Positions 32,239 through 41,529 are shown, numbered from the stretch's first letter. The stretch is 64,000 bases of DNA from Hyphomicrobiales bacterium (GCA_900473415.1 UCLR01000045.1:253618-317617), one strand, 5' to 3'. Numbers and translations: made by a program. The notes: a model not told the origin generated them from the letters alone.

Positions 32239-32922
32239 ATGACCCGCCCCATCCGCATCGCTCCCTCCATCCTCTCGGCCGATTTCTCAAAGCTGGGTGA
32301 AGAGGTGCGCGCGATCGACGAGGCTGGCGCGGACTGGATCCATTGCGACGTGATGGACGGGCATTTCGTGCCGAACATCACCTTCGGCCCCGACATCCTG
32401 AAGTCGATCCGTCCCTACACCAAGAAGCTGTTCGACGTGCATCTGATGATCGCGCCGGTCGACCCCTATATCGAGGCCTTCGCCAAGGCCGGCGCCGATC
32501 TGATCTCCTTCCATGTCGAGGCCGGGCCGCATGCGCACCGGACGCTGCAGGCGATCAAGGCGCAGGGCAAGCAGGCTGGCATCGTGCTCAATCCCGGCAC
32601 TCCGGCGAGTGCCGCCGAGGCGCTGATCGAGGATGTCGACCTGATCCTGCTGATGACGGTCAACCCCGGCTTTGGTGGCCAGAGCTTCATCCGTTCGGTG
32701 GTCGAGAAGGTCGCGCAGGTGAAGGCGCTGATCGGCGACCGGCCGATCGCGCTCGAGATCGACGGGGGCGTGACGCCGGAGACCGCGCCGCTGGTCGCCG
32801 AGGCAGGAGCCGATACGCTGGTCGCAGGCTCGGCGGTGTTCAAGGGCGGGCCTTCGGCCTATGCCGGCAATATCGCCGCGATCCGTAAGGCGGCGGAAGC
32901 CGCCCGCGGCGACTGGGTTTGA
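32239..32922 (+). CDS. rpe: Ribulose-phosphate 3-epimerase
   Basis: The 227-residue TIM barrel has all family blocks: RIAPSILSADFSKLGEEV, DWIHCDVMDGHFVPNITFGP (His and Asp metal ligands), FDVHLMIAPVDPY, LLMTVNPGFGGQSFI and the phosphate-gripping EIDGGVTPETAPLVAEAGAD with AGSAVFKG. It interconverts ribulose 5-phosphate and xylulose 5-phosphate in the pentose phosphate pathway. ATG 32239 is the family start. It is followed by a 100-base palindromic repeat and then purB. Confidence 0.97.
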   Translation: MTRPIRIAPSILSADFSKLGEEVRAIDEAGADWIHCDVMDGHFVPNITFGPDILKSIRPYTKKLFDVHLMIAPVDPYIEAFAKAGADLISFHVEAGPHAHRTLQAIKAQGKQAGIVLNPGTPASAAEALIEDVDLILLMTVNPGFGGQSFIRSVVEKVAQVKALIGDRPIALEIDGGVTPETAPLVAEAGADTLVAGSAVFKGGPSAYAGNIAAIRKAAEAARGDWV

Positions 32923-32946
32923 GATTTTTGGACTAGAGATAGCGGC

Positions 32947-33046
32947 CGTCATCCCGGCCGTAGCGAAGCGGAGTGCCGGGATCCATCATAGGGCGCCAGA
33001 GCCCTATGATGGATCCCGGAGCGACCTGCGGTCGTCCGGGATGACG
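32947..33046. repeat. Dispersed intergenic palindromic repeat, copy 5
   Basis: This is the most complete copy. Outer ends CGTCATCCCGG and CCGGGATGACGG pair; the centre is a perfect 16-bp inverted repeat (32978-32993 and 33002-33017, GGGATCCATCATAGGG and its complement) around an eight-base loop. It lies between rpe and purB on the plus strand and ends 25 bases before the purB start. Confidence 0.85.
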
Positions 33047-33071
33047 GCGCGCATTGTGTGAAAGGCTTGCG

Positions 33072-34379
33072 ATGATCCCGCGCTATTCCCGCCCCGAGAT
33101 GGTCGCCATCTGGGAGCCGCAGACCCGCTTCCGCATCTGGTTCGAGATCGAGGCCCATGCCACCGACCGGCTGGCCGAGCTCGGCGTGGTACCGAAGGAG
33201 GCCGCGGCCACCATCTGGGCCAAGGCGAAGGATGCTGTCTTCGATGTCGCGCGCATCGACGAGATCGAGCGCGTCACCAAGCACGACGTTATCGCCTTCC
33301 TGACGCATCTGGCCGAGATCGTTGGCCCCGAGGCGCGCTTCGTCCACCAGGGCATGACCTCGTCCGACATCCTCGACACGACGCTCTCGGTCCAGCTCGC
33401 GCGAGCCACCGACATCCTGATCGCCGATGTCGACGCGCTGCTCGCCGCCATCAAGCGTCGCGCCTTCGAGCACAAGATGACGCCGACCATCGGCCGCTCG
33501 CACGGCATCCATGCCGAGCCGGTGACCTTCGGTCTGAAGCTGGCGCAGGCCTATGCCGAATTCGACCGCTGCCGCGCCCGCCTCGTTGCCGCGAGGGCCG
33601 AGATCGCGACCTGCGCGATCTCCGGGGCCGTCGGCACCTTCGCTAACATCGACCCCAGCGTCGAGGAATACGTCGCAGCGAAGATGGGGCTCAGCGTCGA
33701 GCCGGTCTCGACGCAGGTGATCCCGCGCGATCGCCATGCGATGTACTTCGCCACCCTCGGCGTCGTCGCCTCCAGCATCGAGCGGCTGGCGACCGAGATC
33801 CGCCATCTGCAGCGCACCGAGGTCTATGAGGCGGAGGAGTTCTTCTCGCCCGGCCAGAAGGGCTCGTCGGCGATGCCGCACAAGCGCAACCCCGTGTTGA
33901 CCGAGAATCTCACGGGCCTCGCCCGCCTCGTGCGCGGCATGGTGACCCCGGCGCTGGAGAACGTGGCGCTCTGGCACGAGCGCGACATCTCGCATTCCTC
34001 GGTCGAGCGCATGATCGGGCCGGATGCGACGGTTACGCTGGACTTCGCGCTGGCGCGGCTCACCGGCGTCGTGGACAAGCTGCTGGTCTATCCGCAGAAC
34101 ATGCGCAAGAATCTCGACAGGCTCGGCGGCCTGCACAATTCCCAGCGCGTGCTCCTGGCTCTGACGCAGGCGGGGGCCAGCCGCGAGGACGCTTATTCCA
34201 TGGTCCAGCGCAACGCGATGCGCACCTGGGAGCATGGCGAGGACTTCCTCACCAACCTGCTCGCCGACAAGGACGTGGCGGAGAAGCTTTCAGCCTCCGA
34301 ACTGCAGGCGATGTTCGACGAGGGCTATCACTTCAAGCATGTCGAAACGATCTTCCGCCGGGTGTTCGGGAAAGCTTGA
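33072..34379 (+). CDS. purB: Adenylosuccinate lyase
   Basis: The 435-residue lyase has the fumarase-superfamily signature GSSAMPHKRNPVLTENL with the catalytic loop serine, TIGRSHGIHAEPVTFG (His), and TSSDILDTTLSVQL. The start MIPRYSRPEMVAIW is the normal family start; an in-frame ATG six codons earlier is unlikely. It acts twice in purine synthesis, splitting SAICAR and adenylosuccinate to release fumarate. Downstream is a small hydrolase gene on the same strand. Confidence 0.97.
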   Translation: MIPRYSRPEMVAIWEPQTRFRIWFEIEAHATDRLAELGVVPKEAAATIWAKAKDAVFDVARIDEIERVTKHDVIAFLTHLAEIVGPEARFVHQGMTSSDILDTTLSVQLARATDILIADVDALLAAIKRRAFEHKMTPTIGRSHGIHAEPVTFGLKLAQAYAEFDRCRARLVAARAEIATCAISGAVGTFANIDPSVEEYVAAKMGLSVEPVSTQVIPRDRHAMYFATLGVVASSIERLATEIRHLQRTEVYEAEEFFSPGQKGSSAMPHKRNPVLTENLTGLARLVRGMVTPALENVALWHERDISHSSVERMIGPDATVTLDFALARLTGVVDKLLVYPQNMRKNLDRLGGLHNSQRVLLALTQAGASREDAYSMVQRNAMRTWEHGEDFLTNLLADKDVAEKLSASELQAMFDEGYHFKHVETIFRRVFGKA

Positions 34380-34418
34380 CCGGCTGGACTTCGGTCGCGG
34401 CAGAGTTATCTACGGCTG

Positions 34419-34988
34419 ATGAAATCCTCCGATGTCGACATTCTCATCATTCCCGGCTGGTCGGGCTCTGGCCCGGACCATTGGCAGAGTCGCTGGGAAA
34501 GCCGGCTCAAGACTGCGCGGCGGGTCGAGCAGGCGGACTGGTACGCACCGTCGCGCCATGCTTGGGCCGAGCGGATCGTCGCTGCCGTGCGTGCGTCGAC
34601 GCGGCCGGTCGTGCTCGTCGCTCATTCGGCGGGCGTGAGCGCTGTCGCGCATGCCGCCGAGCATCTGCACCCGGGGGAAGTGGCGGGGGCCTTCCTGGTC
34701 GCGCCGGCTTCGGAGCGGGCCAAGCGCGCCATTCCCGGCATGGGGCACGATTTCATCGAGCACCGCCGCGAGAAGCTGCCCTTTCCGTCGGTTCTGATCG
34801 CCAGCGCCACCGACCCCTACTGCACGCAGGATGAGGCGCGGGAATTGGCCGAGGCCTGGGGGGCGGAGTTCGTCGATGCCGGTGACGGCGGCCATCTCAA
34901 CAGCGAATCCGGCCATGGCCCCTGGCCGGACGGGCTGCTGCGCTTCGCCGGGTTCCTCAAGAGCCTGAGCATTGTCTCGCGGACCTAG
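34419..34988 (+). CDS. RBBP9/YdeN-family serine hydrolase
   Basis: The 189-residue alpha/beta hydrolase has the short RBBP9/YdeN plan: ILIIPGWSGSGPDHWQSRWE at the start, the nucleophile elbow VVLVAHSAGVSAVAHA, the acid region LIASATDPYCTQDEAR and the histidine near GDGGHLNSESGHGPWPDG. Substrates are poorly known for the bacterial family. It is 40 bases after purB and its stop overlaps that of the converging gene at 34985 by four bases. Confidence 0.88.
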   Translation: MKSSDVDILIIPGWSGSGPDHWQSRWESRLKTARRVEQADWYAPSRHAWAERIVAAVRASTRPVVLVAHSAGVSAVAHAAEHLHPGEVAGAFLVAPASERAKRAIPGMGHDFIEHRREKLPFPSVLIASATDPYCTQDEARELAEAWGAEFVDAGDGGHLNSESGHGPWPDGLLRFAGFLKSLSIVSRT

Positions 34989-35635
34989 GACATCAGGAAG
35001 GTGCGCAGCCGCACGCCCGTGATCGTCGGGACCGGCTTGATTCCGCCGACGACACACTGGAAGCCGCGTCCGCTGCCCGGTTTGGGCGGCAATTCGAAGA
35101 CCAACACCGAATAATAGCCGCCGGCCCGGGTCACGAGCGCGTAAATCTGGAAGCTCATGGGGCGCTTGCCCATGGCGGCGGCGACCTCACCCGGATTCCA
35201 GACCGCTGCGGGGTTGAAGGCAACGAGGTCCCCGGCCGCGCCCGCTTCCGCAGCGAAGCTGCGCTTCACCTTGGTGCTGGCCGGGGGATTGTTGTCGATG
35301 GTCCCGACATGCGCGATCTTCGTCCCGCCGTCCGTCCAGAGCGCGATCAGGCAGCCGCTCATAGGCCCGGTAAGGACGTCGCCTCCAGCGAGCGGCGTGG
35401 TGGCGGTGCGGCCCGCGAGATAGGCAAGCCAGCGATAGGGGATCTGCTGGCCCATCGTCAGGCCGAGCGAACTGGCGTGAAAATTCGCCATGATCTGGTC
35501 GTCCATGCCGTCATAGATCAAGGGATTGAGCGGTATGAGCGGCGACGGAACCACGGCGCCGTCATTGGCGGTGGTCTGTGAGCGCGGCGGCATCCATTTG
35601 AGCCGCACGCCACGACGCAGATAATTCTCCAACAT
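34985..35635 (-). CDS. Hypothetical protein (216 residues)
   Basis: No family is recognised. The product has no signal peptide and no clear membrane helix. It is rich in Gly, Ala and Pro with blocks such as GQQIPYRWLAYLAGRTATTP, GPMSGCLIALWTDGGTKIAHVGTIDN and QIYALVTRAGGYYSVLVFELP, which suggest a mixed alpha/beta domain. One Cys and one His lie in the middle (SGCLIALWTDGGTKIAHVGT), which distantly recalls a Cys-His hydrolase arrangement; I give this little weight. It is single and convergent with the small hydrolase gene. Confidence 0.65.
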   Translation of the reverse strand: MLENYLRRGVRLKWMPPRSQTTANDGAVVPSPLIPLNPLIYDGMDDQIMANFHASSLGLTMGQQIPYRWLAYLAGRTATTPLAGGDVLTGPMSGCLIALWTDGGTKIAHVGTIDNNPPASTKVKRSFAAEAGAAGDLVAFNPAAVWNPGEVAAAMGKRPMSFQIYALVTRAGGYYSVLVFELPPKPGSGRGFQCVVGGIKPVPTITGVRLRTFLMS

Positions 35636-35833
35636 CGGCTTCCCCCCGGAACGCCAAGGACAATCGCATCACCGCACGTGACGCGGCGTAAAAGTAACTT
35701 CCTCAGTTGGCGGCAGAGAAACAAGGCCTTTCGTCATGTATTCTGAGAGGAGTCGGCTTCCGCGAGGCCGCCTTAACGGTTTCCTCGTGCCTCATTCTCC
35801 AGGATGGGGTGATCGTCCTGCGGAGCCAATGCC

Positions 35834-36553
35834 ATGCTGACTCGTCGCTTGTTCTGCGGGTGCCTGCCGCTCGCGGCCGGTTTCATCTCGTCCGAATGCG
35901 TCGCGCAGGCCCAGCCGGAAGCCTGCGAGGTCTTCACCCGCGGTCGCCAGCAGGCGGCGACGCCTGAAACGGCGCTGATGCGGCTGCGTGAGGGCAATGC
36001 CCGCTTCCTCTCGGGCAAGACGGTCAATTGCGATCTGCGGGCGCAGGTCAAGGCGACCGCGCATGGTCAGGCGCCCTTCGCGGCGGTGGTGAGCTGCATC
36101 GACTCGCGCGTGCCGGTCGAGATCGTGCTCGACCAGCGCATCGGGGATGTCTTCGTCGCTCGCGTTGCCGGCAATTTCGTCAATACCGACATCATCGGCA
36201 GCCTCGAATATGCGACCAAGGTTGCCGGCGCCAAGCTGGTCGTGGTGCTGGGCCATAGCGAGTGCGGTGCCATCAAGGGCGCGGTCGATGACGTCAAGCT
36301 CGGCAACCTCACTGCGCTGCTGGCCAATATCAAGCCGGCGGTCGAGGCCGTAACCTCGGTCGAGGGCCCCCGCTCGTCCAAGCATGCCGCCTTTGTCCAG
36401 GCTGTCGCGGAAGAGAACGCCCGGTTTGCGGCCCGTCAGCTCGTCGAGCGCAGCGCCGTGCTCAAGGAGATGGTCGAGAAGAAGGAGATCGGCATCGTTG
36501 CGGCGATGCACGACATTGCGACCGGTCAGATCAGCTTCACGGTTCACGGCTAG
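35834..36553 (+). CDS. Exported beta-class carbonic anhydrase
   Basis: The 239-residue protein has an N-terminal export signal (MLTRRLFCGCLPLAAGFISS), possibly Tat because of TRRLF, and a beta-carbonic anhydrase domain. The zinc set is complete: Cys88, Asp90 and Arg92 in VVSCIDSRVP, and His141 and Cys144 in VVLGHSECGAIKGA. LRLREGNARFLSG-type and VARVAGNFVNTDIIGSLEYA blocks are typical. It would interconvert CO2 and bicarbonate in the periplasm, a less usual place for the beta class in alphaproteobacteria. It is followed by a CYTH-CHAD gene. Confidence 0.92.
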   Translation: MLTRRLFCGCLPLAAGFISSECVAQAQPEACEVFTRGRQQAATPETALMRLREGNARFLSGKTVNCDLRAQVKATAHGQAPFAAVVSCIDSRVPVEIVLDQRIGDVFVARVAGNFVNTDIIGSLEYATKVAGAKLVVVLGHSECGAIKGAVDDVKLGNLTALLANIKPAVEAVTSVEGPRSSKHAAFVQAVAEENARFAARQLVERSAVLKEMVEKKEIGIVAAMHDIATGQISFTVHG

Positions 36554-36653
36554 ATCGTTCGCCGCGCGTCCCGTCGAAGCCGATCTCGCCGGCTGCGGTC
36601 TTGACCTGCCGGCCAGCCTCTCGAATGCTGGCTGGCAACCCGAGAGGGCAAGC

Positions 36654-38192
36654 ATGAGTGGGCCGAAGGAAGTCGAGCTGAAGCTGACCTGCGACGCGGC
36701 TGACCAGGCCATGCTCCACGCGTGGCCGCGCTTCGGCAAGGCTAAGCGCCACGACAAGGATCAGCTGGAATCGGTCTATTTCGACACGCCTGACGGGCTG
36801 CTCCAGAAAGCCGGCTATGTTCTGCGGGTGCGGCGAACGCGGAAGGGCTATGTTCAGACTGTGAAGGGGGAGGGTGGCGGTCTGCTCGAGCGGTCCGAAT
36901 GGGAGCAGGACGTATCAGGTGCCGAACCGGATCGCGCCTCGCTCGACGGCACGCCGGTAGCAGCGCTGCTTGAGGAAGACCCTCAGTTCGCAGCTCTGTT
37001 CAGTGTCTCGGTCGAACGCTCGACCTATCTGATCAAGCAGGGCAAATCGCTGATCGAAGTCGCCCTCGATCACGGCCGCGTCAGGAAGCCCGACGCTGTC
37101 CGCAGTTCGGACACGATGTTCATCAGCGAGATCGAGCTCGAGCTGAAGGATGGCTTGGTTGCAGATCTTTTCGCGCTCGGCAGCGAGATCGGTGCGCTCG
37201 TCCCGGTCCGTCTCGGTGTGAAGAGCAAGGCGGAACGCGGCTTCGACCTGATCGGGACACAGGCCGATCTCCAGGCCCGCAAGGCCGAGCCGATCGTGCT
37301 CTCCGAGGACATGACGGCCGCTGACGCCTTCCGGACCATCAGCCATGGCTGCCTGCGGCACCTGCGGATCAACGAGGATGTCCTGCTCGATCACCGCGAC
37401 ATCGACGCCGTCCACCAGTCGCGCGTCGCAATCCGGCGGCTGCGTTCGGCCATGTCGATGTTCAAGGACCTGCTGGAAGACGGACGTTTCGAAGGGATCA
37501 CCAGCAAGCTGAAGCAGCTTTCGGAGCCTTTGGGACGGGCCCGGAACCTCGACATCTTCCTCACGGAGACCCTGCCGGCCGAAAGATCGCGCAATCCCGA
37601 CGACGTCCAGCTTCTGAACCTCGAGAAATACCTCGAGGAGGAGCGCAGCGAGGCCTATGCCGCCGTGCTCCTGCGGCTGCGGTCGGATGAGTGGCGGCAA
37701 TTCTTCCTCGAGCTGGTCGCCTGGATCGATGCCGGACCCTGGCTATCCGGCAGTGAAGAGGCCGGCCTCAAGCAGCTCGCGTCGGACTTTGCGGCGAGCG
37801 TGCTCGACAAATGGCTGCGGAGGGTGAGGAAGCGTGGTCGTGATCTGACGGTCTTGAGCCCAGAGGACCGTCACAAGGTCCGGATCGCGGCGAAGAAGCT
37901 GCGTTACGGCGCCGAGTTCTTCGCGAGCCTCTATCCCGGGAAGAAGGCGACGAAGCACCGCAAGGCGTTCCTGTCGGCGCTTTCGGACCTGCAGGACAGT
38001 CTCGGCGTGCTCAACGACGCGGAGACGGGACAGGAGATTCTCGGCGATCTGGCGCATGCCGAAGCCGACGAGATCCGGTCGATCGCCCATGGCTTCAGCG
38101 CGATCGGAACTCAGGACGGGAACAAGAAGCTGCTGAAGTCGGCCGAGAAGGCTCACCAAGCGCTGACGGAATGCGAGCCGTTCTGGCGATAG
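36654..38192 (+). CDS. CYTH-CHAD domain protein (inorganic triphosphatase type)
   Basis: The 512-residue protein begins with a CYTH domain (about 5-205): KEVELKL for the EXEXK motif, YFDTPDGLLQKAGYVLRVRR and the later FISEIELELKDG. The second half is a CHAD domain (about 220-505) with the conserved histidine-lysine helices VHQSRVAIRRLRSAMSMFKDLL and HKVRIAAKKLRYGAEFFASL. CYTH enzymes such as YgiF split triphosphate; CHAD binds polyphosphate and goes to polyphosphate granules. ATG 36654 follows a purine-rich GAGAGG. It would act in polyphosphate metabolism. Nothing nearby encodes a polyphosphate kinase. Confidence 0.93.
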   Translation: MSGPKEVELKLTCDAADQAMLHAWPRFGKAKRHDKDQLESVYFDTPDGLLQKAGYVLRVRRTRKGYVQTVKGEGGGLLERSEWEQDVSGAEPDRASLDGTPVAALLEEDPQFAALFSVSVERSTYLIKQGKSLIEVALDHGRVRKPDAVRSSDTMFISEIELELKDGLVADLFALGSEIGALVPVRLGVKSKAERGFDLIGTQADLQARKAEPIVLSEDMTAADAFRTISHGCLRHLRINEDVLLDHRDIDAVHQSRVAIRRLRSAMSMFKDLLEDGRFEGITSKLKQLSEPLGRARNLDIFLTETLPAERSRNPDDVQLLNLEKYLEEERSEAYAAVLLRLRSDEWRQFFLELVAWIDAGPWLSGSEEAGLKQLASDFAASVLDKWLRRVRKRGRDLTVLSPEDRHKVRIAAKKLRYGAEFFASLYPGKKATKHRKAFLSALSDLQDSLGVLNDAETGQEILGDLAHAEADEIRSIAHGFSAIGTQDGNKKLLKSAEKAHQALTECEPFWR

Positions 38193-38211
38193 CTGCCTGA
38201 CGAGCGCCAAG

Positions 38212-38241
38212 AAAAACCCGCCCCGGAATGTCCGGAGCGGG
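38212..38241 (-). terminator. Rho-independent terminator of the liv substrate-binding protein gene
   Basis: CCCGCTCCGGA and TCCGGGGCGGG form an eleven-base stem with one G-U-like mismatch around a three-base loop, followed by TTTTT on the minus strand. It is 35 bases after the stop codon. On the plus strand it may also close the CYTH-CHAD transcript. Confidence 0.85.
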
Positions 38242-38276
38242 CTCTTGTCTGCGAAGGCCGTGATCAGCCGCCGAGA

Positions 38277-39392
38277 TCAGTTCTCGACATAGGTGATCTT
38301 GCCGTCGGCACCCTTCTTCCAGGTGTAGACGGTGTAGTCCGGGCGGGTGATGTCGCCCTTCTTGTCGAAGCCGATGTCGCCGATCACGGTCTTGACCGGC
38401 TGGCCACCCTGCAGCGCAGCGGCGATCTTCTTCGGATCGGTCGAGTTGGCGCGCTTGGCGCCCTCGGCCATGATCTGAACCGCAGCGTAGCTGTAGAGGG
38501 TGTAGGCTTCGGGCTTGAAGTTCTTGGACTCGAACTTCTTGATGACCGCGGCCGCCTCCGGACGCTTCTGCGGGTCCGGCGGGAAGGTCATCAGCGTGCC
38601 TTCGACGCCGGGGCCGCCGATCGTGGCGAACTCGTCGGTGGTGATGCCGTCACCCGAGATCAGCACGGTCTTGAGGCCCTGGTCGCGCATCTGGCGCACG
38701 ATCAGGCCGCCTTCGGTGTGCAGGCCACCCCAGTAGAGGTAGTCGGCACCAGCCGCCTTGATCTTGGAGACGAGCGCCGAGAAGTCCTTCTCGCCGGCGT
38801 TCACGCCTTCATAGATCACGTCCTTGATGCCAGCCTTGGTCAGGCCCTTGCGGGTCTCGTCGGCGAGGCCCTGGCCGTAGGTGGTCTTGTCGTGGACGAT
38901 CGCGATCTTCTTGCCCGCGAGGTTCTTGGCGATGTAGGACGCCGCGACCTCACCCTGCTGGTCGTCGCGGCCGCAGGTGCGGAACACGTTCCAGAGGCCA
39001 CGCTCGGTGATCTTCGGGTTGGTGGCCGAAGGCGAGATCATCAGGATGCCGTTCTCGGCATAGACTTCCGACGCCGGCATGGTGACGCCGGAGTTGAAGT
39101 GACCGACCACCCACTTGACGCCGTCGCCGACGAACTTGTTGGCGACCGAGACGCCCTGCTTCGGATCGGAGACGTCATCGCCGACCGTGACAGTGATCTT
39201 CTGGCCGAGCACGCCGCCAGCGGCGTTGATGTCCTCCACCGCTTGCTCGGTGCCGTTCTTGAGCTGCGCGCCAAAGGCGGCGTTCGGACCCGTGATGGGG
39301 CCGCCGACGCCGAGCTTGATCTGGGCATTGGCCGCGCCCGACAGGGCGATGACCGCGCCCAGCGCAATGCCGCCCAACAGCAGTTTCTTCAT
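38277..39392 (-). CDS. Branched-chain amino-acid ABC transporter substrate-binding protein
   Basis: The 371-residue periplasmic protein (ATG 39392, GGGGAG upstream) has a signal peptide MKKLLLGGIALGAVIALSGAANA and a LivJ/LivK-type type I fold: IKLGVGGPITGPNAAFGAQLKN, GVKWVVGHFNSGVTMPAS, ATNPKITERGLWNVFRTCGRDDQQG with the Cys of the small disulfide, and TTYGQGLADETRKGL. It is the last gene of the liv operon, separated from the small membrane-protein gene by 126 bases. The true substrate may be leucine/isoleucine/valine or another amino acid. Confidence 0.93.
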   Translation of the reverse strand: MKKLLLGGIALGAVIALSGAANAQIKLGVGGPITGPNAAFGAQLKNGTEQAVEDINAAGGVLGQKITVTVGDDVSDPKQGVSVANKFVGDGVKWVVGHFNSGVTMPASEVYAENGILMISPSATNPKITERGLWNVFRTCGRDDQQGEVAASYIAKNLAGKKIAIVHDKTTYGQGLADETRKGLTKAGIKDVIYEGVNAGEKDFSALVSKIKAAGADYLYWGGLHTEGGLIVRQMRDQGLKTVLISGDGITTDEFATIGGPGVEGTLMTFPPDPQKRPEAAAVIKKFESKNFKPEAYTLYSYAAVQIMAEGAKRANSTDPKKIAAALQGGQPVKTVIGDIGFDKKGDITRPDYTVYTWKKGADGKITYVEN

Positions 39393-39518
39393 GAGATGCA
39401 ACTCCCCTCTTAGGATTGAACGGGCTGGACGGTCCGCCCGTCTCGGCGCGTTTTCGCCACCGTGAACCGCAGCATTGCGCTTTTTCGGTGGTCTGTCACG
39501 CGGCAAGCTCGTGAGCCT

Positions 39519-39893
39519 TTAGATGAGTTCCGGCCTCGTTTCGGCGCCTTCGCGGGGCTTCCAGCCGAAGGGTCCGGAGCGCTCGAAAAGCCAGTGATAC
39601 TGCCGCACCATCTGCTTGGCGCGGTTGTAGCGCCAGCCTGCGAAGCCGAAGGCCAGGAGGACGATGGTGTCGACGAGATAGTAGTGCAGCGTCAGCAGCG
39701 TCGCCTCGAACAGGGCGAAGTGGATGAAGCGCACGAACAGGCCGAGCGCCAGCATGTAGAGGACGAGCTGCCATTTCGGCCGCCAGGTGATGGCGATGGC
39801 GCGCCCCGCCATCCAGGCGAGCCAGCCGCCCATCACGACGGTGACCAGCAGGAAGAGCCAGATGGTCGGTTCTTCGTGAAGAATGCCCTGCAT
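39519..39893 (-). CDS. Small membrane protein in the liv operon (DUF6867-like)
   Basis: The 124-residue product has three to four hydrophobic segments (WLFLLVTVVMGGWLAWMAG, LVLYMLALGLFVRFIHFALF, LVDTIVLLAFGFAGWRY) and a hydrophilic C-terminus with RQYHWLFERSGPFGWKPR. It starts nine bases after livF. It matches, as far as I recall, a conserved orphan found next to liv genes in Hyphomicrobiales and listed as DUF6867; the identity of the DUF number is from memory. Its tight place in the operon suggests a role with the transporter. Confidence 0.75.
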   Translation of the reverse strand: MQGILHEEPTIWLFLLVTVVMGGWLAWMAGRAIAITWRPKWQLVLYMLALGLFVRFIHFALFEATLLTLHYYLVDTIVLLAFGFAGWRYNRAKQMVRQYHWLFERSGPFGWKPREGAETRPELI

Positions 39894-39902
39894 GGCTCGC
39901 TC

Positions 39903-40634
39903 CTAATGCCTCCCGCCTTCGAGATAGGCCGACTGCACCTGCGGATTGGCGAGGAGCTCCTTGCCGGAGCCGCTCATGGTGATGACGCCATTGACCATGA
40001 CGTAGCCGCGATGGGCGAGCTTGAGCGCGTGGAAGGCGTTCTGCTCGACCAGGAAGACGGTGAGCCCCTGCGTCTTGTTGAGCTCGCGGATAGCCTCGAA
40101 GATCTGCTTCACGATCAGGGGCGCGAGCCCGAGCGAAGGTTCGTCGAGCAGCAGGAGCTTGGGACGCGCCATCAGGGCGCGTGCGATCGCGACCATCTGC
40201 TGCTCGCCGCCGGAGAGCGTGCCGCCGCGCTGCTGCAGGCGCTCCTTGATGCGCGGGAAGAGCACGCAGATCTGCTCGAGGTCCTCCTCGAAATGGGCGA
40301 AGTCGCGCACGGCCGCGCCCATCTGCAGGTTCTCGTAGACCGTCATGCGCGGGAAGATGCGTCTTCCCTCTGGGGACTGAGCTATACCCAGCCTGGCGAT
40401 CTCGTGGCTCGGCATCCGGGTGATGTCGCGCCCGTCATAGGTGATCGAGCCTTCGCGCGCCTGCGGATTGCCGAAGATCGTCATCATCAGGGTCGATTTG
40501 CCGGCGCCATTGGCGCCGATCATGGTGACGATCTCGCCGGCGTTGACGTCGAGGTCGACGCCCTTCAGCGCGATGATCTTGCCGTAATAGGTCTTGACGC
40601 CGCGTACGGTGAGGAGAGGCTGGGCTGCAGTCAC
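39903..40634 (-). CDS. livF: LivF, branched-chain amino-acid ABC transporter ATPase
   Basis: The 243-residue ABC ATPase has Walker A GANGAGKSTLMMTIFG, Q-loop ARLGIAQSPEGRRIFPRMTV, signature LSGGEQQMVAIARALM, Walker B LLLLDEPSLGL and the H-loop region. The GTG start overlaps the TGA of livG (GTGA), so translation is coupled. It is the second ATPase of the LIV uptake system on the inner membrane. Confidence 0.95.
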   Translation of the reverse strand: MTAAQPLLTVRGVKTYYGKIIALKGVDLDVNAGEIVTMIGANGAGKSTLMMTIFGNPQAREGSITYDGRDITRMPSHEIARLGIAQSPEGRRIFPRMTVYENLQMGAAVRDFAHFEEDLEQICVLFPRIKERLQQRGGTLSGGEQQMVAIARALMARPKLLLLDEPSLGLAPLIVKQIFEAIRELNKTQGLTVFLVEQNAFHALKLAHRGYVMVNGVITMSGSGKELLANPQVQSAYLEGGRH

Positions 40635-41529
40635 GAGATGCCGACCTCCGCTTCGACCTCTTCGACCTCTTCATCGTCGACACCGAGATAGGCGGCGACG
40701 ACCTTCGGATCGGCCTGCACTTCGGCCGGCGTGCCGTCGGCGATCTTGGTGCCGTAATCGAGCACGACGACATGATCGGAGATCTGCATCACCACCGACA
40801 TGTCGTGCTCGATCAGGAGCAGCGCCGTGCCGATGTCCTTGCGGATCGAGAGCAGCAGCGTGTTGAGGTCATGGCTTTCGCGCGGGTTGAGGCCCGCGGC
40901 CGGCTCGTCGAGGCAGAGCAGGACGGGGTCCGTGCACATCGCCCGCGCGATCTCCAGCCGGCGCTGGTCGCCATAGGGCAGGTCGGCGGCCGGGTCGTCG
41001 GCGCGGTGGGTGAGGTTGATCTTGTCGAGCCAGAACTTGGCCTTCTCGATCGCCTCCTTCTCGCGGGCCTTGTAGCCGCCGATGCCGAGGATGCCGAGCA
41101 CGGTGAAGCCCGACGCCAGCATCAGCGGGTTGTGCTGCGCGATCAGCAGGTTCTCCAGCACCGTCATGCCGCCAAAGAGGCGGATGTTCTGGAAGGTGCG
41201 GGCGACCTTGGCCTTCCACGAGATCTGGAAGTCGGTCATGCGCTCGAGCAGGAAGATCGAGGGCAGGTCGATCCAGGGCAGACCGTTCGCCGTGGTGCGC
41301 GCGATCATCTCCGAGGTCTCCGGGAAGGGGTGGATCAGCCCGATGCGCCCCTGGGTCGGCTTGTAGAAGCCGGTGATGCAGTTGAAGACCGTCGTCTTGC
41401 CGGCGCCGTTGGGGCCGATCAGCGCCGTGATGTCGCCCGTGCGGGCTTCGAAGGAGAGGTCGTTGACGGCGGTGAGGCCGCCGAAACGCATCGTCAGATG
41501 CTCGACCTGGAGGAGAGGAGCGCCGCTCA

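Noticed and set aside
30408..32396. A 662-codon open frame on the minus strand across the BASS-like and GST genes
   Set aside because: It spans two genes with recognisable motifs on the plus strand, and its translation has no domain and the biased composition of an antisense shadow.
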